Source: G001797105 sp964528155
GTDB taxonomy: Bacteria > Chloroflexota > Anaerolineae > Anaerolineales > E44-bin32
Length of the DNA stretch: 14,831 nucleotides
Reading direction: 5' to 3'
Assembly: GCA_964528155.1 (NCBI GenBank)
Contig: CAZGRL010000086.1
Span: forward strand, 1 to 14,831
The notes beneath the pieces are model-generated. The model saw only the letters and a list, made by a program, of their open reading frames with translations. It did no database searches and was not told where the DNA came from. A program made the position numbers and the translations under genes. This document shows, piece by piece, positions 1 through 7,249 of this stretch (positions are counted from its first letter, which is position 1; each line of letters opens with the position of its first letter).

Positions 1-544
1 TTACGCGGCACAGTCCGCCAATGCCTTGCGGGAAGGCCGCCGGCGTCGCCATCCGAGCAAGATGCTTCGGTGGTCCTCACGGCGCGTCAGAGACACACGG
101 CCGAAACGTGGGAATGTTGCCCCCAGGGACAAGAAGCAGCTCAGATAGACCCACTTGGAAGAGCCCCTAGGCTATTGCATCGAAGGGCCGCATGATCATC
201 GAAGGCTTTTGCGACCTATGTAGGAGAGGCAACTTTGTGCGGCAGGATGACGGGCGAGGTTAATCCGATCGGCCCCGTCCTTCGCGATCCTCGCCCAACT
301 CAATCATCTGCTGAGGATGAGCGAGACTCCGCGAGGGCTCAGCCACCCCATCTGTCGGGGGACACCGACTGTAAAGGTGTCTGCGGGGATGATGATCCCT
401 CCATGCTGGGCTTCTTCGGAGTAGCCCCGTCTTGGGAGAAGCCGCCATCTATGCTGTCTCCGGGTCACTTGAGGGAATTATGGCGGAGTTGGAGACAGAC
501 TCGAGCCCTATCCCGGGGGCCATGTCCCGTGGTCAAGTATGATG
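1..544. other. No convincing gene
   Basis: I see no supported gene here. On the minus strand a frame without an ATG stays open from about position 171 to a TAA at 1-3. Its translation contains WVYLSCFLSLGATF and ends RKALADCAA, so it could be the tail of a decayed gene, but it has no start, no ribosome binding site and no family I recognise. Several short frames on both strands look random. The interval lies downstream of the secreted-protein gene, and I find no stem-loop followed by a T run that would end that transcript. Confidence 0.5.
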
Positions 545-983
545 CTACGGTATGTGCACCCAGTCAGTCTGGTAATAGGCGTTCCAGGAGCCAACATACC
601 CCGAAACGCCTGTCATCCAATCCCTGCCGGCCACATACGAGCCAGACGCAGTGGCCGCGCAATAGGAAGCATTGTTGCACGTCTTCTGGGCGTAGAAATG
701 CCTGCCCGCGCTGTCCTGAAGCTCGACGTTCACCTTCAGTTGGGAATGCGCGCTGGCGCAAGAGACCTCGCCCTTGCCCTTCACGCTGGAGCCAGACTTG
801 TACGGATCATACGCCCAGACCCCGCAATCTATGGGGATGTCGGGTCCCCCAGGTGGCGCGGGAGGTGCCGCCAATGCCACCTGAAAGGCCGGAAATACCA
901 GGGCGATGATAGTTGCAAGGACGATTATCCGCTTTGACATCTCAGTCCTCCCTGTTCAAAGGGTACTTGGTCCCCCGGGATAG
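508..983. repeat. 12-bp inverted repeat flanking the secreted-protein gene
   Basis: CTATCCCGGGGG at 508-519 recurs as its reverse complement CCCCCGGGATAG at 972-983, so the two copies bracket the gene at 545-940. Outside this core the similarity is weak (a nearby CTCG on both sides). The core contains the self-complementary CCCGGG, which raises the chance of coincidence. It may be a trace of a small mobile cassette or a chance match. Confidence 0.25.
545..940 (-). CDS. Small secreted cysteine-containing protein of unknown function
   Basis: This 131-residue protein begins with a clear Sec signal peptide: basic MSKR, a hydrophobic stretch to about residue 20, and an ALA-A cleavage site near residue 24. 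The mature part starts with a Pro-rich linker (APPAPPGGP) followed by about 95 residues rich in Gly, Ser, Tyr and Trp. It has four cysteines (IDCGVW, VSCASA, KTCNNASYC), so two disulfides are possible, as expected for an exported protein. The start is supported by GGAGG (947-951 on the plus strand) six bases upstream of the ATG. It is probably released outside the cell or into the periplasm. The fold is not recognised; the composition recalls small exported beta-rich proteins of Gram-positive bacteria, which is only a resemblance. No partner gene is adjacent. Confidence 0.8.
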   Translation of the reverse strand: MSKRIIVLATIIALVFPAFQVALAAPPAPPGGPDIPIDCGVWAYDPYKSGSSVKGKGEVSCASAHSQLKVNVELQDSAGRHFYAQKTCNNASYCAATASGSYVAGRDWMTGVSGYVGSWNAYYQTDWVHIP

Positions 984-1326
984 AGCGAGGCGCCCACACC
1001 ATCCATACTGCGCATTGAGCAGGCCTATGCGGAGCAAGCGTGGGCCTATACATTCTCGCGTGCAATGCTGATTAGTTGTCTGTCAGGTGCTGTCAAGCAC
1101 TCCGAGAGAGCCAGCAAGCAACCGCTGACAGTTCACCTGCCATGCCGGATCTACCGGATAGAGAGAGCCTCTCTCATGAGCAGGGAATCCGCCCTAGCAA
1201 TCGGCGGTAACGGGAGCTCGGGAGATCGGTCTATGACGCGGGGACCCTGCACCCACCACAGTGTGTGTTCCCGGCTGACAATCTCCGGACAGGCAGTCAC
1301 TCGTGGGCAGCGTGCGTCCCGTGGGC
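941..1326. other. Leader region of the secreted-protein gene, no gene seen
   Basis: No coding frame here is convincing. The ribosome binding site of the minus-strand gene lies at 947-951. A minus-strand TTGACA (plus-strand TGTCAA at 1091-1096) could be a -35 box, but no good -10 box lies at the right distance. TTGACA sits inside a small inverted repeat, GTGCT-GTCA-AGCAC. A short palindrome GAGAGAG-C-CTCTCTC lies at 1161-1175, without a T run. I see no clear terminator for the regulator gene upstream on this strand. Confidence 0.4.
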
Positions 1327-2088
1327 CTATCCTTCCGACGCGAATGGATTCTGCATGACATAGCCGATTCCCCTCACCGTCTTCAAATACCTGGGGTACT
1401 TTCTGTTAGGCTCGATCTTCAGCCGAAGTCGCTTTGCGCATCCGTAGATCTGATCCAAGGATCCCTGCTGCGCTGGGATCCTCCAAACCCTGGACCAGAG
1501 CTCTCCGTGGGTGATCACCTTCCCAAGGTTGGTTGCCAAGAGGAAGAGAAAACCGTGCTCCAAGTCGGAGAGACTAATGGGGTGACCCCATCGCGACACT
1601 GACTGGGCAGTCAGATCAATCAGGATCCCGCCCACCCTCAAGACTCTCTCACCCTTGGGGACACCAATGAGCTGCTCGGCCCTATCAAGCAATGTTCCAT
1701 CGATCTCGATTTCACCTCGAGCCGCCTTGCCAACTGCGCGCCGTAGATCCGCCACAGACGCATCAGGCAACAGCATCACGGGCACACCAATCCCCATAAG
1801 GTTCTCTAGTGATCTGGTATCTTCGCCGTCTGTCAGTGCCACTAACCTGATGTCGCGCCCAAGCTTGGAGCGCAACAACGCCCAGTCTCTCATCTCAGAC
1901 ATTCCGGTCGCATCGACGTTGACAACAACCACATCAGCGTCCGAGCGAAAGTCCTCCACGCGGAGCAACTCATCTAGATAAGCAAACTCATCGACCCAGC
2001 CCACACTGGGATCCCGAGTCAAGTCCGCCAGGATCGCTCGTCGTCGGTCCGCATCTGGCTCGACAAGCACTATGTGCCTTTGAACCAT
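1327..2088 (-). CDS. OmpR-type winged-helix regulator with degenerate receiver domain
   Basis: This 253-residue protein combines an N-terminal response-regulator receiver-like domain (about residues 4-125) with a C-terminal winged-helix DNA-binding domain (about 150-248). The C-terminal part keeps the OmpR/PhoB pattern: a hydrophobic first strand, LSDLEHGFLFLLATN, a recognition-helix region around QIYGCAKRLRLKIE, and the final hairpin TVRGIGYVM. The receiver has the acidic pair near E10 and D12, but the phosphoacceptor position in strand 3 (VVVVNVD) reads Asn57, and the conserved Lys of strand 5 is missing (VMLLPDAS). It therefore probably does not respond to ordinary phosphorylation. No histidine kinase is nearby. 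The ATG at 2086-2088 is chosen because a G-rich SD (GAAGGGGG) precedes it; an upstream in-frame start adds 36 unrelated residues. It is divergent from the helicase gene. Confidence 0.85.
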   Translation of the reverse strand: MVQRHIVLVEPDADRRRAILADLTRDPSVGWVDEFAYLDELLRVEDFRSDADVVVVNVDATGMSEMRDWALLRSKLGRDIRLVALTDGEDTRSLENLMGIGVPVMLLPDASVADLRRAVGKAARGEIEIDGTLLDRAEQLIGVPKGERVLRVGGILIDLTAQSVSRWGHPISLSDLEHGFLFLLATNLGKVITHGELWSRVWRIPAQQGSLDQIYGCAKRLRLKIEPNRKYPRYLKTVRGIGYVMQNPFASEG

Positions 2089-2632
2089 CTTGCCCCCTTC
2101 CCCAGACTGCTTTGTAGCTCCCGGACATCCCCGAGTCTGCGTCCGCCGCGCGGCATTGCCGATTCCGAGGCAACCAAGCCGGGTTGTTCCGGTCAAACCC
2201 GACCCACCAACCGGATCAGAGCCAAGCGAAAGACGATGCCATGGCTTCCTCTTCGCAACCTTCGTTCAGGCGAACCAGGGTTGTACCAGCGCCATCGATG
2301 AATTCGCTGCCAGACGATGACAGCTGTCCGGCAACGGCAGACTTGCATCAGTTCTTCTTTGCATGGGCTTGGGCACCGACAGGCACCGCCACCTGCACGC
2401 TTACCTGACAGGACCGGCTACGCGATTATAGCCCACGCCTCCCTTATGCAGAAGCGCGCATGCGCCCCCTCGTCCCCGGCGCGCCGCGAGGAGAACAACG
2501 AAAGCAGCATGGGGCACGAGTCGCGCGGCAAGGCACCAATTCTCAGATTCAAGTTCCTCACGAGGGGTTGTCGCCGACCCGGCGAAACATGCCTCAACGG
2601 ATCTAACCACTGTGGGAAGGGAGAGCGCGAGC
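2089..2632. other. Divergent intergenic region between regulator and helicase
   Basis: This 544-base stretch separates two divergently transcribed genes and must contain both promoters. Several overlapping short frames exist on both strands, but none has a good ribosome binding site or recognisable protein, so I treat them as chance. An AT-richer patch GATTATAG near 2424-2431 could belong to the helicase promoter, but no well-spaced -35 box accompanies it. No tRNA, CRISPR or terminator is visible. Confidence 0.4.
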
Positions 2633-4531
2633 ATGCCGTCGTTTGCGATACCTCACCTAGACACTATGCAGCAGGCCGCGGTGGATCACCCCGATGGCCC
2701 GCTTGAGGTGATCGCCGGTCCGGGCGCCGGAAAGACACTCATCCTGGTGGAACGCGCCGCGCGGCTGTACGAGCGCGGGACGCCGCTCACGGGCATGATC
2801 CTGGTCACCTTCATGACACGCGCCGCGGGAGAAATGCGCGAGCGCCTGCAGGTGAGGTTGGGGATGGACGTGGACGGCAGGACGCTGCGCAATGTCAGCA
2901 CGATCCACGCCCTGGCCTACCGTATCCTGCGGGCGGCCAAGAAGAAGGCGGGCCAGCCAGGCTGGAGAGTGGCCGACGAGAACGAGGCCCACGATGCCCT
3001 GAGGCAGGCGATGGCCGAGACCGCCATCCCGCGAGAACTCTACACGACCGCCGATCTTGTCCGGCAGATCGAGGCCATCCGCGGCCTCCCCGAGAACGCC
3101 AGAGTCCCTGCCGACGAAAGCGTCCTGGCTCTCTATGGACGATATCAACAGATCCTCACGAAGGCCCGCAAGTGGGATCTGGGGGAGTTGGTACCGGCGG
3201 CGCTGGAAGCCCTCCGCAGGGACGACTTGCTCGCCTCGCTCTTCCGCAAGCTCTGCCTGCATCTCATGGTGGACGAATGGCAGGACGTCAGCCTGCTGGA
3301 GTATGAGTTCCTCAAGGAGCTGCTTGATGGAGACAGCATCTTCGTCGTGGGCTCGCCGGCGCAGTCGATCTATGCCTGGCGAAGGGCCCACTACGATGCT
3401 CTCGAGGAGCGCTTCCGTCGCGACTTCCCTCACGCGGGGAGGCTTGTGCTGCAACGCAACTACCGGTCCACGCGGCAGATCGTTGAAGCCGCGACGAGCC
3501 TGATGCCGAACGGCTACCCGGAGGCGCACATGGAGCCGGAGAAAGGGGACGGCCCGCCGGTCAAAGTGCACATCGCCTATGAACCGGACTCCGAGGCAGA
3601 TCTGGCAGCGCAGTTGCTTGAGCGCTACCATGAAGAGGAAGGCCTGGGCTACGAGCAGGCAGCGGTACTCTTTCGCGAGTGGCGGCAGTCCCCGGCGATC
3701 GAACGCGGGCTCGCGGCGCGAGGCATTCCCTACACGCTGGCGGATCGATTCACCTTCTACGAGCGGCCGGAGGTACGTGAGATCCTCTCCTATCTGATCC
3801 TGGCGAGGGCGATGCACCACAGTCGGCCCGCGGAAGAGGACGACAGCGGGGCGCTGGAGGCGGTGATCAACGTCCCGCCGCGCGGGATCGGCCCCAACAG
3901 CCTGCATCGCCTGCGTGCGGGCGAGCCGTATCTCACCTGGACGCTGTTCTTCGGAGGGATGGTGCGCGACGACCTGCGCGAGCAGGTAAGGGAAAGTTGT
4001 CGCGAACTCTTCGAGGTGCTGGTCGCGCTGAGCCACGAAGTGGACGACGCGCCTCCTGAGAAGATGGTGCAGGAGGTCGTCGAGCGGACCGGGTACCGCG
4101 CCTGGCTGGACGAGGATCTCGGGGGCGGCCGCAGCGCCTACGCGATCGAGGCATTGCAGAAAGAGGCGGCAAGCCACGGGTCGACTGCTGCCTTCTTGCG
4201 GGCTATGCGCGCCAGAATGAGGTCTCGCCTCGAGGCACGCCCGGGCGACCAGGGCGTGACGCTTTCTTCAATCCATGGGGCGAAGGGCCTTGAGTGGCCT
4301 CTGGTGATCGTTGCGGGTCTGTACGAGGGCAGTCTGCCTCACGTGATGGCCCATAACGGCGGCGCCACGAAGGATCCCCCCGACGAGCGGCGGCTGGCGT
4401 ACGTGGCCCTTTCACGGGCAGCGGAGCATCTCATCCTGACCGCCCCTCGGCACGTCGAGGTCAACGGGCATCTGGTCACCGTGTCGATCTCCCGCTACCT
4501 GGGTGAGCTACCTGGCGCAAGGACGGGCTAG
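2633..4531 (+). CDS. Compact UvrD/Rep-family superfamily 1 DNA helicase
   Basis: This 632-residue protein is an ATP-dependent 3'-5' type helicase of the UvrD/PcrA/Rep family. Motifs in order: Q-motif region with Q13/Q14; Walker A AGPGAGKT (28-35); motif Ia LVTFMTRAA; Walker B DEWQD (214-218); motif III VVGSPAQSIYAWRRA (238-252); motif IV LQRNYRS (273-279); motif V VTLSSIHGAKGLE (542-554); motif VI DERRLAYVALSRA (584-596). It is shorter than typical UvrD (about 720), mostly at the C terminus. Motif III normally reads GDxxQSIY; the Asp is Ser241 here, and motif II has Trp for the usual Phe. The ATG at 2633 follows GGGAG by nine bases; a GTG at 2612 would add seven residues. The role could be repair, plasmid or phage replication, or defence. 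It ends in TAG. Confidence 0.93.
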   Translation: MPSFAIPHLDTMQQAAVDHPDGPLEVIAGPGAGKTLILVERAARLYERGTPLTGMILVTFMTRAAGEMRERLQVRLGMDVDGRTLRNVSTIHALAYRILRAAKKKAGQPGWRVADENEAHDALRQAMAETAIPRELYTTADLVRQIEAIRGLPENARVPADESVLALYGRYQQILTKARKWDLGELVPAALEALRRDDLLASLFRKLCLHLMVDEWQDVSLLEYEFLKELLDGDSIFVVGSPAQSIYAWRRAHYDALEERFRRDFPHAGRLVLQRNYRSTRQIVEAATSLMPNGYPEAHMEPEKGDGPPVKVHIAYEPDSEADLAAQLLERYHEEEGLGYEQAAVLFREWRQSPAIERGLAARGIPYTLADRFTFYERPEVREILSYLILARAMHHSRPAEEDDSGALEAVINVPPRGIGPNSLHRLRAGEPYLTWTLFFGGMVRDDLREQVRESCRELFEVLVALSHEVDDAPPEKMVQEVVERTGYRAWLDEDLGGGRSAYAIEALQKEAASHGSTAAFLRAMRARMRSRLEARPGDQGVTLSSIHGAKGLEWPLVIVAGLYEGSLPHVMAHNGGATKDPPDERRLAYVALSRAAEHLILTAPRHVEVNGHLVTVSISRYLGELPGARTG

Positions 4532-4636
4532 CGAGGGCGCATACAGACAGGCCGTGACTGCCACCAAGCGGGTACTCGCTGGGACTGTCGCTGCATCGAC
4601 CCGTTTCCACCGTACCACCAGGGCAGGGGCAAGCCG

Positions 4637-4654
4637 TGGTAGAATGTGTACACA
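4637..4654 (+). promoter_or_regulatory. Extended -10 promoter with adjoining palindromic operator
   Basis: TGGTAGAAT at 4637-4645 matches an extended -10 box (TGnTAnAAT). It is followed at 4645-4654 by the perfect 10-bp palindrome TGTGTACACA, which would lie between the -10 box and the transcription start. The Phd start codon is 26 bases further on, with GGAGG at 4669-4673. The layout fits autorepression by the Phd/VapC complex, which is usual for this family; binding here is inferred. Confidence 0.5.
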
Positions 4655-4679
4655 ATTGCGTCAACATTGGAGGTCCACA

Positions 4680-4946
4680 ATGGCGAGGTCGGTTGGAATG
4701 CGTGAACTGCGCGCAAGAGCGAGCGGCATCCTGCGCCGCGTCCGCGAGAAACATGAAGCGGTGGATGTCACCTACCGCGGCCAAGTCATCGCCCGTATCG
4801 TCCCCGTCCCGCCGCCAGCCGAGCAGGATGAGACCCTCAGTGCAGTCTGGACCGACATGGACCAGCTGGCCGGTGAGATCGGGCGGCACTGGAGGCCAGA
4901 AGGAAACAGCGCGGCCGAGGCCGTGAGTGAAGGCCGTAGAGGATGA
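4680..4946 (+). CDS. Phd/YefM-type antitoxin of an intact VapC module
   Basis: An 88-residue antitoxin whose N-terminal half has the Phd/YefM fold signature: GMRELRARASGILRRV, then a hydrophobic strand and turn YRGQVIARIVPV (about 36-47). The C-terminal half is acidic and low in conservation, as expected for the toxin-binding tail. In this family the N-terminus dimerises and binds the operator while the tail covers the toxin active site. The ATG follows GGAGG by six bases. The stop overlaps the toxin start as ATGA at 4943-4946, indicating translational coupling. A likely promoter and palindrome lie just upstream at 4637-4654. Confidence 0.85.
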   Translation: MARSVGMRELRARASGILRRVREKHEAVDVTYRGQVIARIVPVPPPAEQDETLSAVWTDMDQLAGEIGRHWRPEGNSAAEAVSEGRRG

Positions 4947-5353
4947 CCGATGTCGTTGTCGACGCGAGCGTGTGGGTGAGCCGTCTGGTGGAGAGCGACG
5001 CGCACCATACTCGTTGCAAGGCATGGATGGAGAACCAGGCAACCGAAGGCGGTCTGCTCATAGCGCCCCTGCTGATGTTGGCCGAGGTGGCGGGAGCGAT
5101 TTCCCGCGGCACAAATCGGCCCGGCCTCGCGCACCATGCCGTGAAAGTCCTCCAGGCACTTCCAAACCTTCGGCTGGTCTCGATGGATCCAACATTGGCG
5201 GGCCTGGCTGCCGGACTGGCTGGTGACCATGCGCTCCGCGGTGGAGACGCAGTCTACGTGGCGACCGCATCGCAACTAGGGGTGCCGTTGGTTACGCTCG
5301 ACGGCGAGCAGCTTCAGCGAGCGAAGACCATCGTCTCGACCTCGTCACCATGA
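4943..5353 (+). CDS. vapC: VapC-type PIN-domain ribonuclease toxin, intact
   Basis: This 136-residue PIN-domain protein has all four acidic residues expected to coordinate the metal: D7 (VVVDASVWV), E48 (MLAEVAGAI), D102 (RGGDAVYVATA) and D120 (VTLDGEQL). Length and spacing are typical of VapC, which cleaves tRNA or rRNA and stops translation when its antitoxin is degraded. It overlaps the preceding antitoxin by four bases. It is the only Phd/VapC toxin in the window with an undamaged reading frame. The RNA target cannot be predicted from sequence. Confidence 0.9.
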   Translation: MTDVVVDASVWVSRLVESDAHHTRCKAWMENQATEGGLLIAPLLMLAEVAGAISRGTNRPGLAHHAVKVLQALPNLRLVSMDPTLAGLAAGLAGDHALRGGDAVYVATASQLGVPLVTLDGEQLQRAKTIVSTSSP

Positions 5354-5420
5354 GAGGGCCGATGCTCTCTGGACCGGCCATTTCCGCGACGAGTGCAAAG
5401 CGAGAGTTGGAAGGTGTGGC

Positions 5421-5702
5421 ATGGACCCGATTCCTGACATGGTTCCAATATCGGAATTCCGCGCGCGCCAAGACGAGCGTCTTGAAAAGGCATCCTCCGA
5501 GCCGATCCTTCTGACCCGGCACGGCCGCGCCGCAGCGGTGCTTCTTGGGCCGGCATCCTACGACAGGCTGCTCGAGGACCTTGAAGATCTGGAATTGTCG
5601 CTCGACGCGGTGGAAGCCCGGAGCGACACGGAGCCCCGAGTCGACTTAGCCGAGTACCTTGCGGATCGAGGCGACTGTGCGCCAAGCCCTTCTGATGGCT
5701 AG
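5421..5702 (+). CDS. Solitary Phd/YefM-type antitoxin
   Basis: A 93-residue protein with the Phd pattern: MVPISEFRARQDERLEKA, EPILLTRHGRAAAVLLGPASYDRLLEDLEDLE, then an acidic tail. The VLLGPASYDRLLED segment is characteristic of YefM/Phd antitoxins. GGAAGG at 5409-5414 stands six bases before the ATG at 5421; an internal ATG at 5439 lacks such a site. No toxin follows: the next gene is an AbrB-like relic on a different plan. It could be an orphan left after toxin loss, or it could act on another module in trans. Confidence 0.8.
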   Translation: MDPIPDMVPISEFRARQDERLEKASSEPILLTRHGRAAAVLLGPASYDRLLEDLEDLELSLDAVEARSDTEPRVDLAEYLADRGDCAPSPSDG

Positions 5703-5774
5703 TTCGCCGGCCGAAGGGCATAGACTCCCCGCGCGGCCCTCTCAAGGGCCATACTGACTATCCATGGGAAGATC

Positions 5775-6047
5775 ATGATTACAACAAGGGTAACGAGCCG
5801 CGTCCGTGTCACAATCGCCAAGGGAATCCGGGACTCCCTCGGGCTGAAGCCAGGGGACTGAGTGCGCGTCACAATCCATGAAGGCAGTCTAGTGATGCAG
5901 CCCGCCAAAGTTGGACTCCGAGGGCTACGCGGTACGGTCGAACCACGGCAAAGGCCGGAGGATTTCGACGCGGTGCGCGACAAGGCCAGGAAGGGGATCG
6001 CTCGCAGACGAGCCAATCCACGCGGGCCGCACCAGCGGGATGGATGA
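5775..6047 (+). pseudogene. AbrB/MazE-type antitoxin gene interrupted by in-frame TGA
   Basis: Read through one stop, this frame gives about 90 residues resembling the SpoVT-AbrB swapped-hairpin DNA-binding domain of MazE-like antitoxins: VTSRVRVTIAKGIRDSLGLKPGD, stop, VRVTIHEGSLVMQPAK, then a C-terminal tail with LRGLRGTVEP. The TGA at 5859-5861 falls where relatives usually have Arg after KPGD, so one CGA-to-TGA change would explain it. The usual VTSKGRVTIPKEIR is also altered (Val for Gly, Ala for Pro, Gly for Glu), which suggests decay. A GTG directly after the stop could restart a 61-residue fragment. A hairpin GGCCCT-CTCA-AGGGCC (5735-5750) lies upstream. No MazF or PIN toxin follows. 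Confidence 0.65.
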
Positions 6048-6050
6048 ATC

Positions 6051-6251
6051 ATGAAGATACGTGTGTCCCATAGCAGGGAACTCGAGACACCGGAAGCCAA
6101 GGCGCGCTGGTTCCAATCCCTGCCGCTGTCGACGCGGATGGATCTGCTGTGCGCTTACACTGACCTGATCCTGGAGAACAACCCGCAGGTCTTGGAGAAG
6201 AGGAATGCTGAACCGGCTTCAGGGCGTGTTCGCCTCATTCGAAAGGAATGA
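6051..6251 (+). CDS. Small protein upstream of nucleotidyltransferase, unknown function
   Basis: A 66-residue charged protein (LETPEAKARWFQSLPLSTRMDLLCAYTDLILENNPQ is its core, given here only as a location: residues 11-46). It has no signal peptide or membrane segment and looks mostly helical. It starts four bases after the AbrB-like relic and overlaps the next gene by 47 bases in another frame, so the two are very likely co-translated. I have the impression that similar small proteins precede AbiEii-like nucleotidyltransferases elsewhere, which would make it an antitoxin or partner candidate; this is not established from the sequence. Confidence 0.6.
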   Translation: MKIRVSHSRELETPEAKARWFQSLPLSTRMDLLCAYTDLILENNPQVLEKRNAEPASGRVRLIRKE

Positions 6252-6651
6252 GGTCAAGTATCTTGTCATTGGCGGCATCGCAGCCGTGCTACACGGAGTG
6301 CCCCGGGCCACGTTCGATCTCGACATCCTTATCGAGGCGACAACGGAGAACGCCACGCGTCTCCTCAAGGGCCTTGAGGAGGCAGGCCTCGGCACTGCGT
6401 CCCTGACGACGGCGGAGGCGCTGCTGGGGAACGAGATAACTGTGTTCGAGGACTTCGTGCGCATCGACGCACAGACTCGCACACCGGGCCTCGATTTCTC
6501 AGACGCCTGGCAACGCCGAGAGGTGATGCAGTATCAACATCAAAGGCTCTATGTCGTGTCGCGGGACGACTTGATCGCATCGAAGCGGGCTGCTGGCCGC
6601 GAGGTCGACATAGAGGACGTACGGCTCCTGGAGTTGGACGACGGGGAATGA
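6205..6651 (+). CDS. AbiEii-like nucleotidyltransferase-fold protein
   Basis: This 148-residue protein carries the signature of the small nucleotidyltransferase proteins related to AbiEii: VIGGIAAVLHGVPRATFDLDI, with GG (23-24), HG (30-31), R34 and the catalytic pair D38/D40. A later VRID (FEDFVRIDAQT) could supply the third acidic residue. The C-terminal part, SRDDLIASKRAAGREVDIEDVRLLE, matches the usual end of this group. AbiEii toxins transfer nucleotides to RNA and work with an AbiEi antitoxin that has a winged helix; no such protein is here, only the overlapping 66-residue protein. It may be a TA or abortive-infection toxin, or another NTP-transferring enzyme. Confidence 0.8.
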   Translation: MLNRLQGVFASFERNEVKYLVIGGIAAVLHGVPRATFDLDILIEATTENATRLLKGLEEAGLGTASLTTAEALLGNEITVFEDFVRIDAQTRTPGLDFSDAWQRREVMQYQHQRLYVVSRDDLIASKRAAGREVDIEDVRLLELDDGE

Positions 6652-6721
6652 GGCGGTCCCGGCGGACTTCTGATGGCGTACTCTGACGCCCTGGGCGTCC
6701 CAACGAAGGGTATTCGGCGAC

Positions 6722-6976
6722 GTGTCTGCACTCTTTCCTGACACCAGCCTGGAGGCCGAACAACTTCTGCTCTCGCTGCTGCGCGAGGCTCCCGCCTGGC
6801 GGAAGTTGGAGATGGTCGATGAGATGAACCGCACCGTTAGAACCTTCGCAACGGTGGGCCTGAAGGAGAGATACCCAGATGCGGGGGCAGCTGAGCTCGA
6901 TCTTCGGCTAGCCGATCTGCTTCTTGGGCCAGATCTGGCCGCCCGGGCTTATGGCCCGAGCCTACAATCAGAGTGA
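6722..6976 (+). CDS. 84-residue hypothetical protein of the nucleotidyltransferase neighbourhood
   Basis: The protein starts at a GTG and reads MSALFPDTSLEAEQLLLSLL, a mid-part APAWRKLEMVDEMNRTVRTFA, and an end ADLLLGPDLAARAYGP. No catalytic or metal-binding motif, signal peptide or membrane segment is visible; it appears helical. I recall proteins of this type standing immediately before a nucleotidyltransferase gene. Here one stands just before it (6205-6651) and nothing recognisable follows, so the usual partner may have been lost. GAAGGG about 12 bases upstream is a weak ribosome binding site. Confidence 0.6.
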   Translation: MSALFPDTSLEAEQLLLSLLREAPAWRKLEMVDEMNRTVRTFATVGLKERYPDAGAAELDLRLADLLLGPDLAARAYGPSLQSE

Positions 6977-7249
6977 CATCCTACTGCTGCAAGGGGTCCC
7001 CTTCACACTGCAAGAGGTGGGGACGCTCGACGTGCTGGAGGCTGTGTGCTTCAGCGTGGTTCACCCTGCACTCTCCCTGGAGTCCGGGACTTTCGAAGGC
7101 CTGCTCGTTGGCGAAGGTGTTCATAGCGACCTCATCGGGTTCGCCCATTCCATGGGCAACGCGCACCGGGTAGTGCGCTCGCTGTGACGAGTCAGGCACT
7201 ACGGAGATCTCCACCCTGACGTACGCCCCCGGGAAGATCGCCAGCCCGA
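6977..7249. other. No clear gene; possible lost partner of the 84-residue protein
   Basis: A plus-strand frame starting near 6957 runs to 7187 and encodes SDILLLQGVPFTLQEVGTL and similar hydrophobic segments, but it overlaps the preceding gene in another frame, lacks a ribosome binding site and matches no family I know. Frames on the minus strand are equally unconvincing. The stretch occupies the place where a nucleotidyltransferase partner might be expected, so it may be degraded sequence. Confidence 0.35.

Noticed and set aside
235..909. 224-codon plus-strand frame at the left end
   Set aside because: It overlaps the minus-strand secreted-protein gene, which has a signal peptide and a good ribosome binding site; its composition (Arg, Pro, Ser, Cys) is that of a shadow frame.
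2657..4177. 506-codon open frame on the minus strand
   Set aside because: It lies wholly opposite the helicase gene, whose motifs prove the plus-strand frame; the antisense frame is open because of high GC and codon bias.
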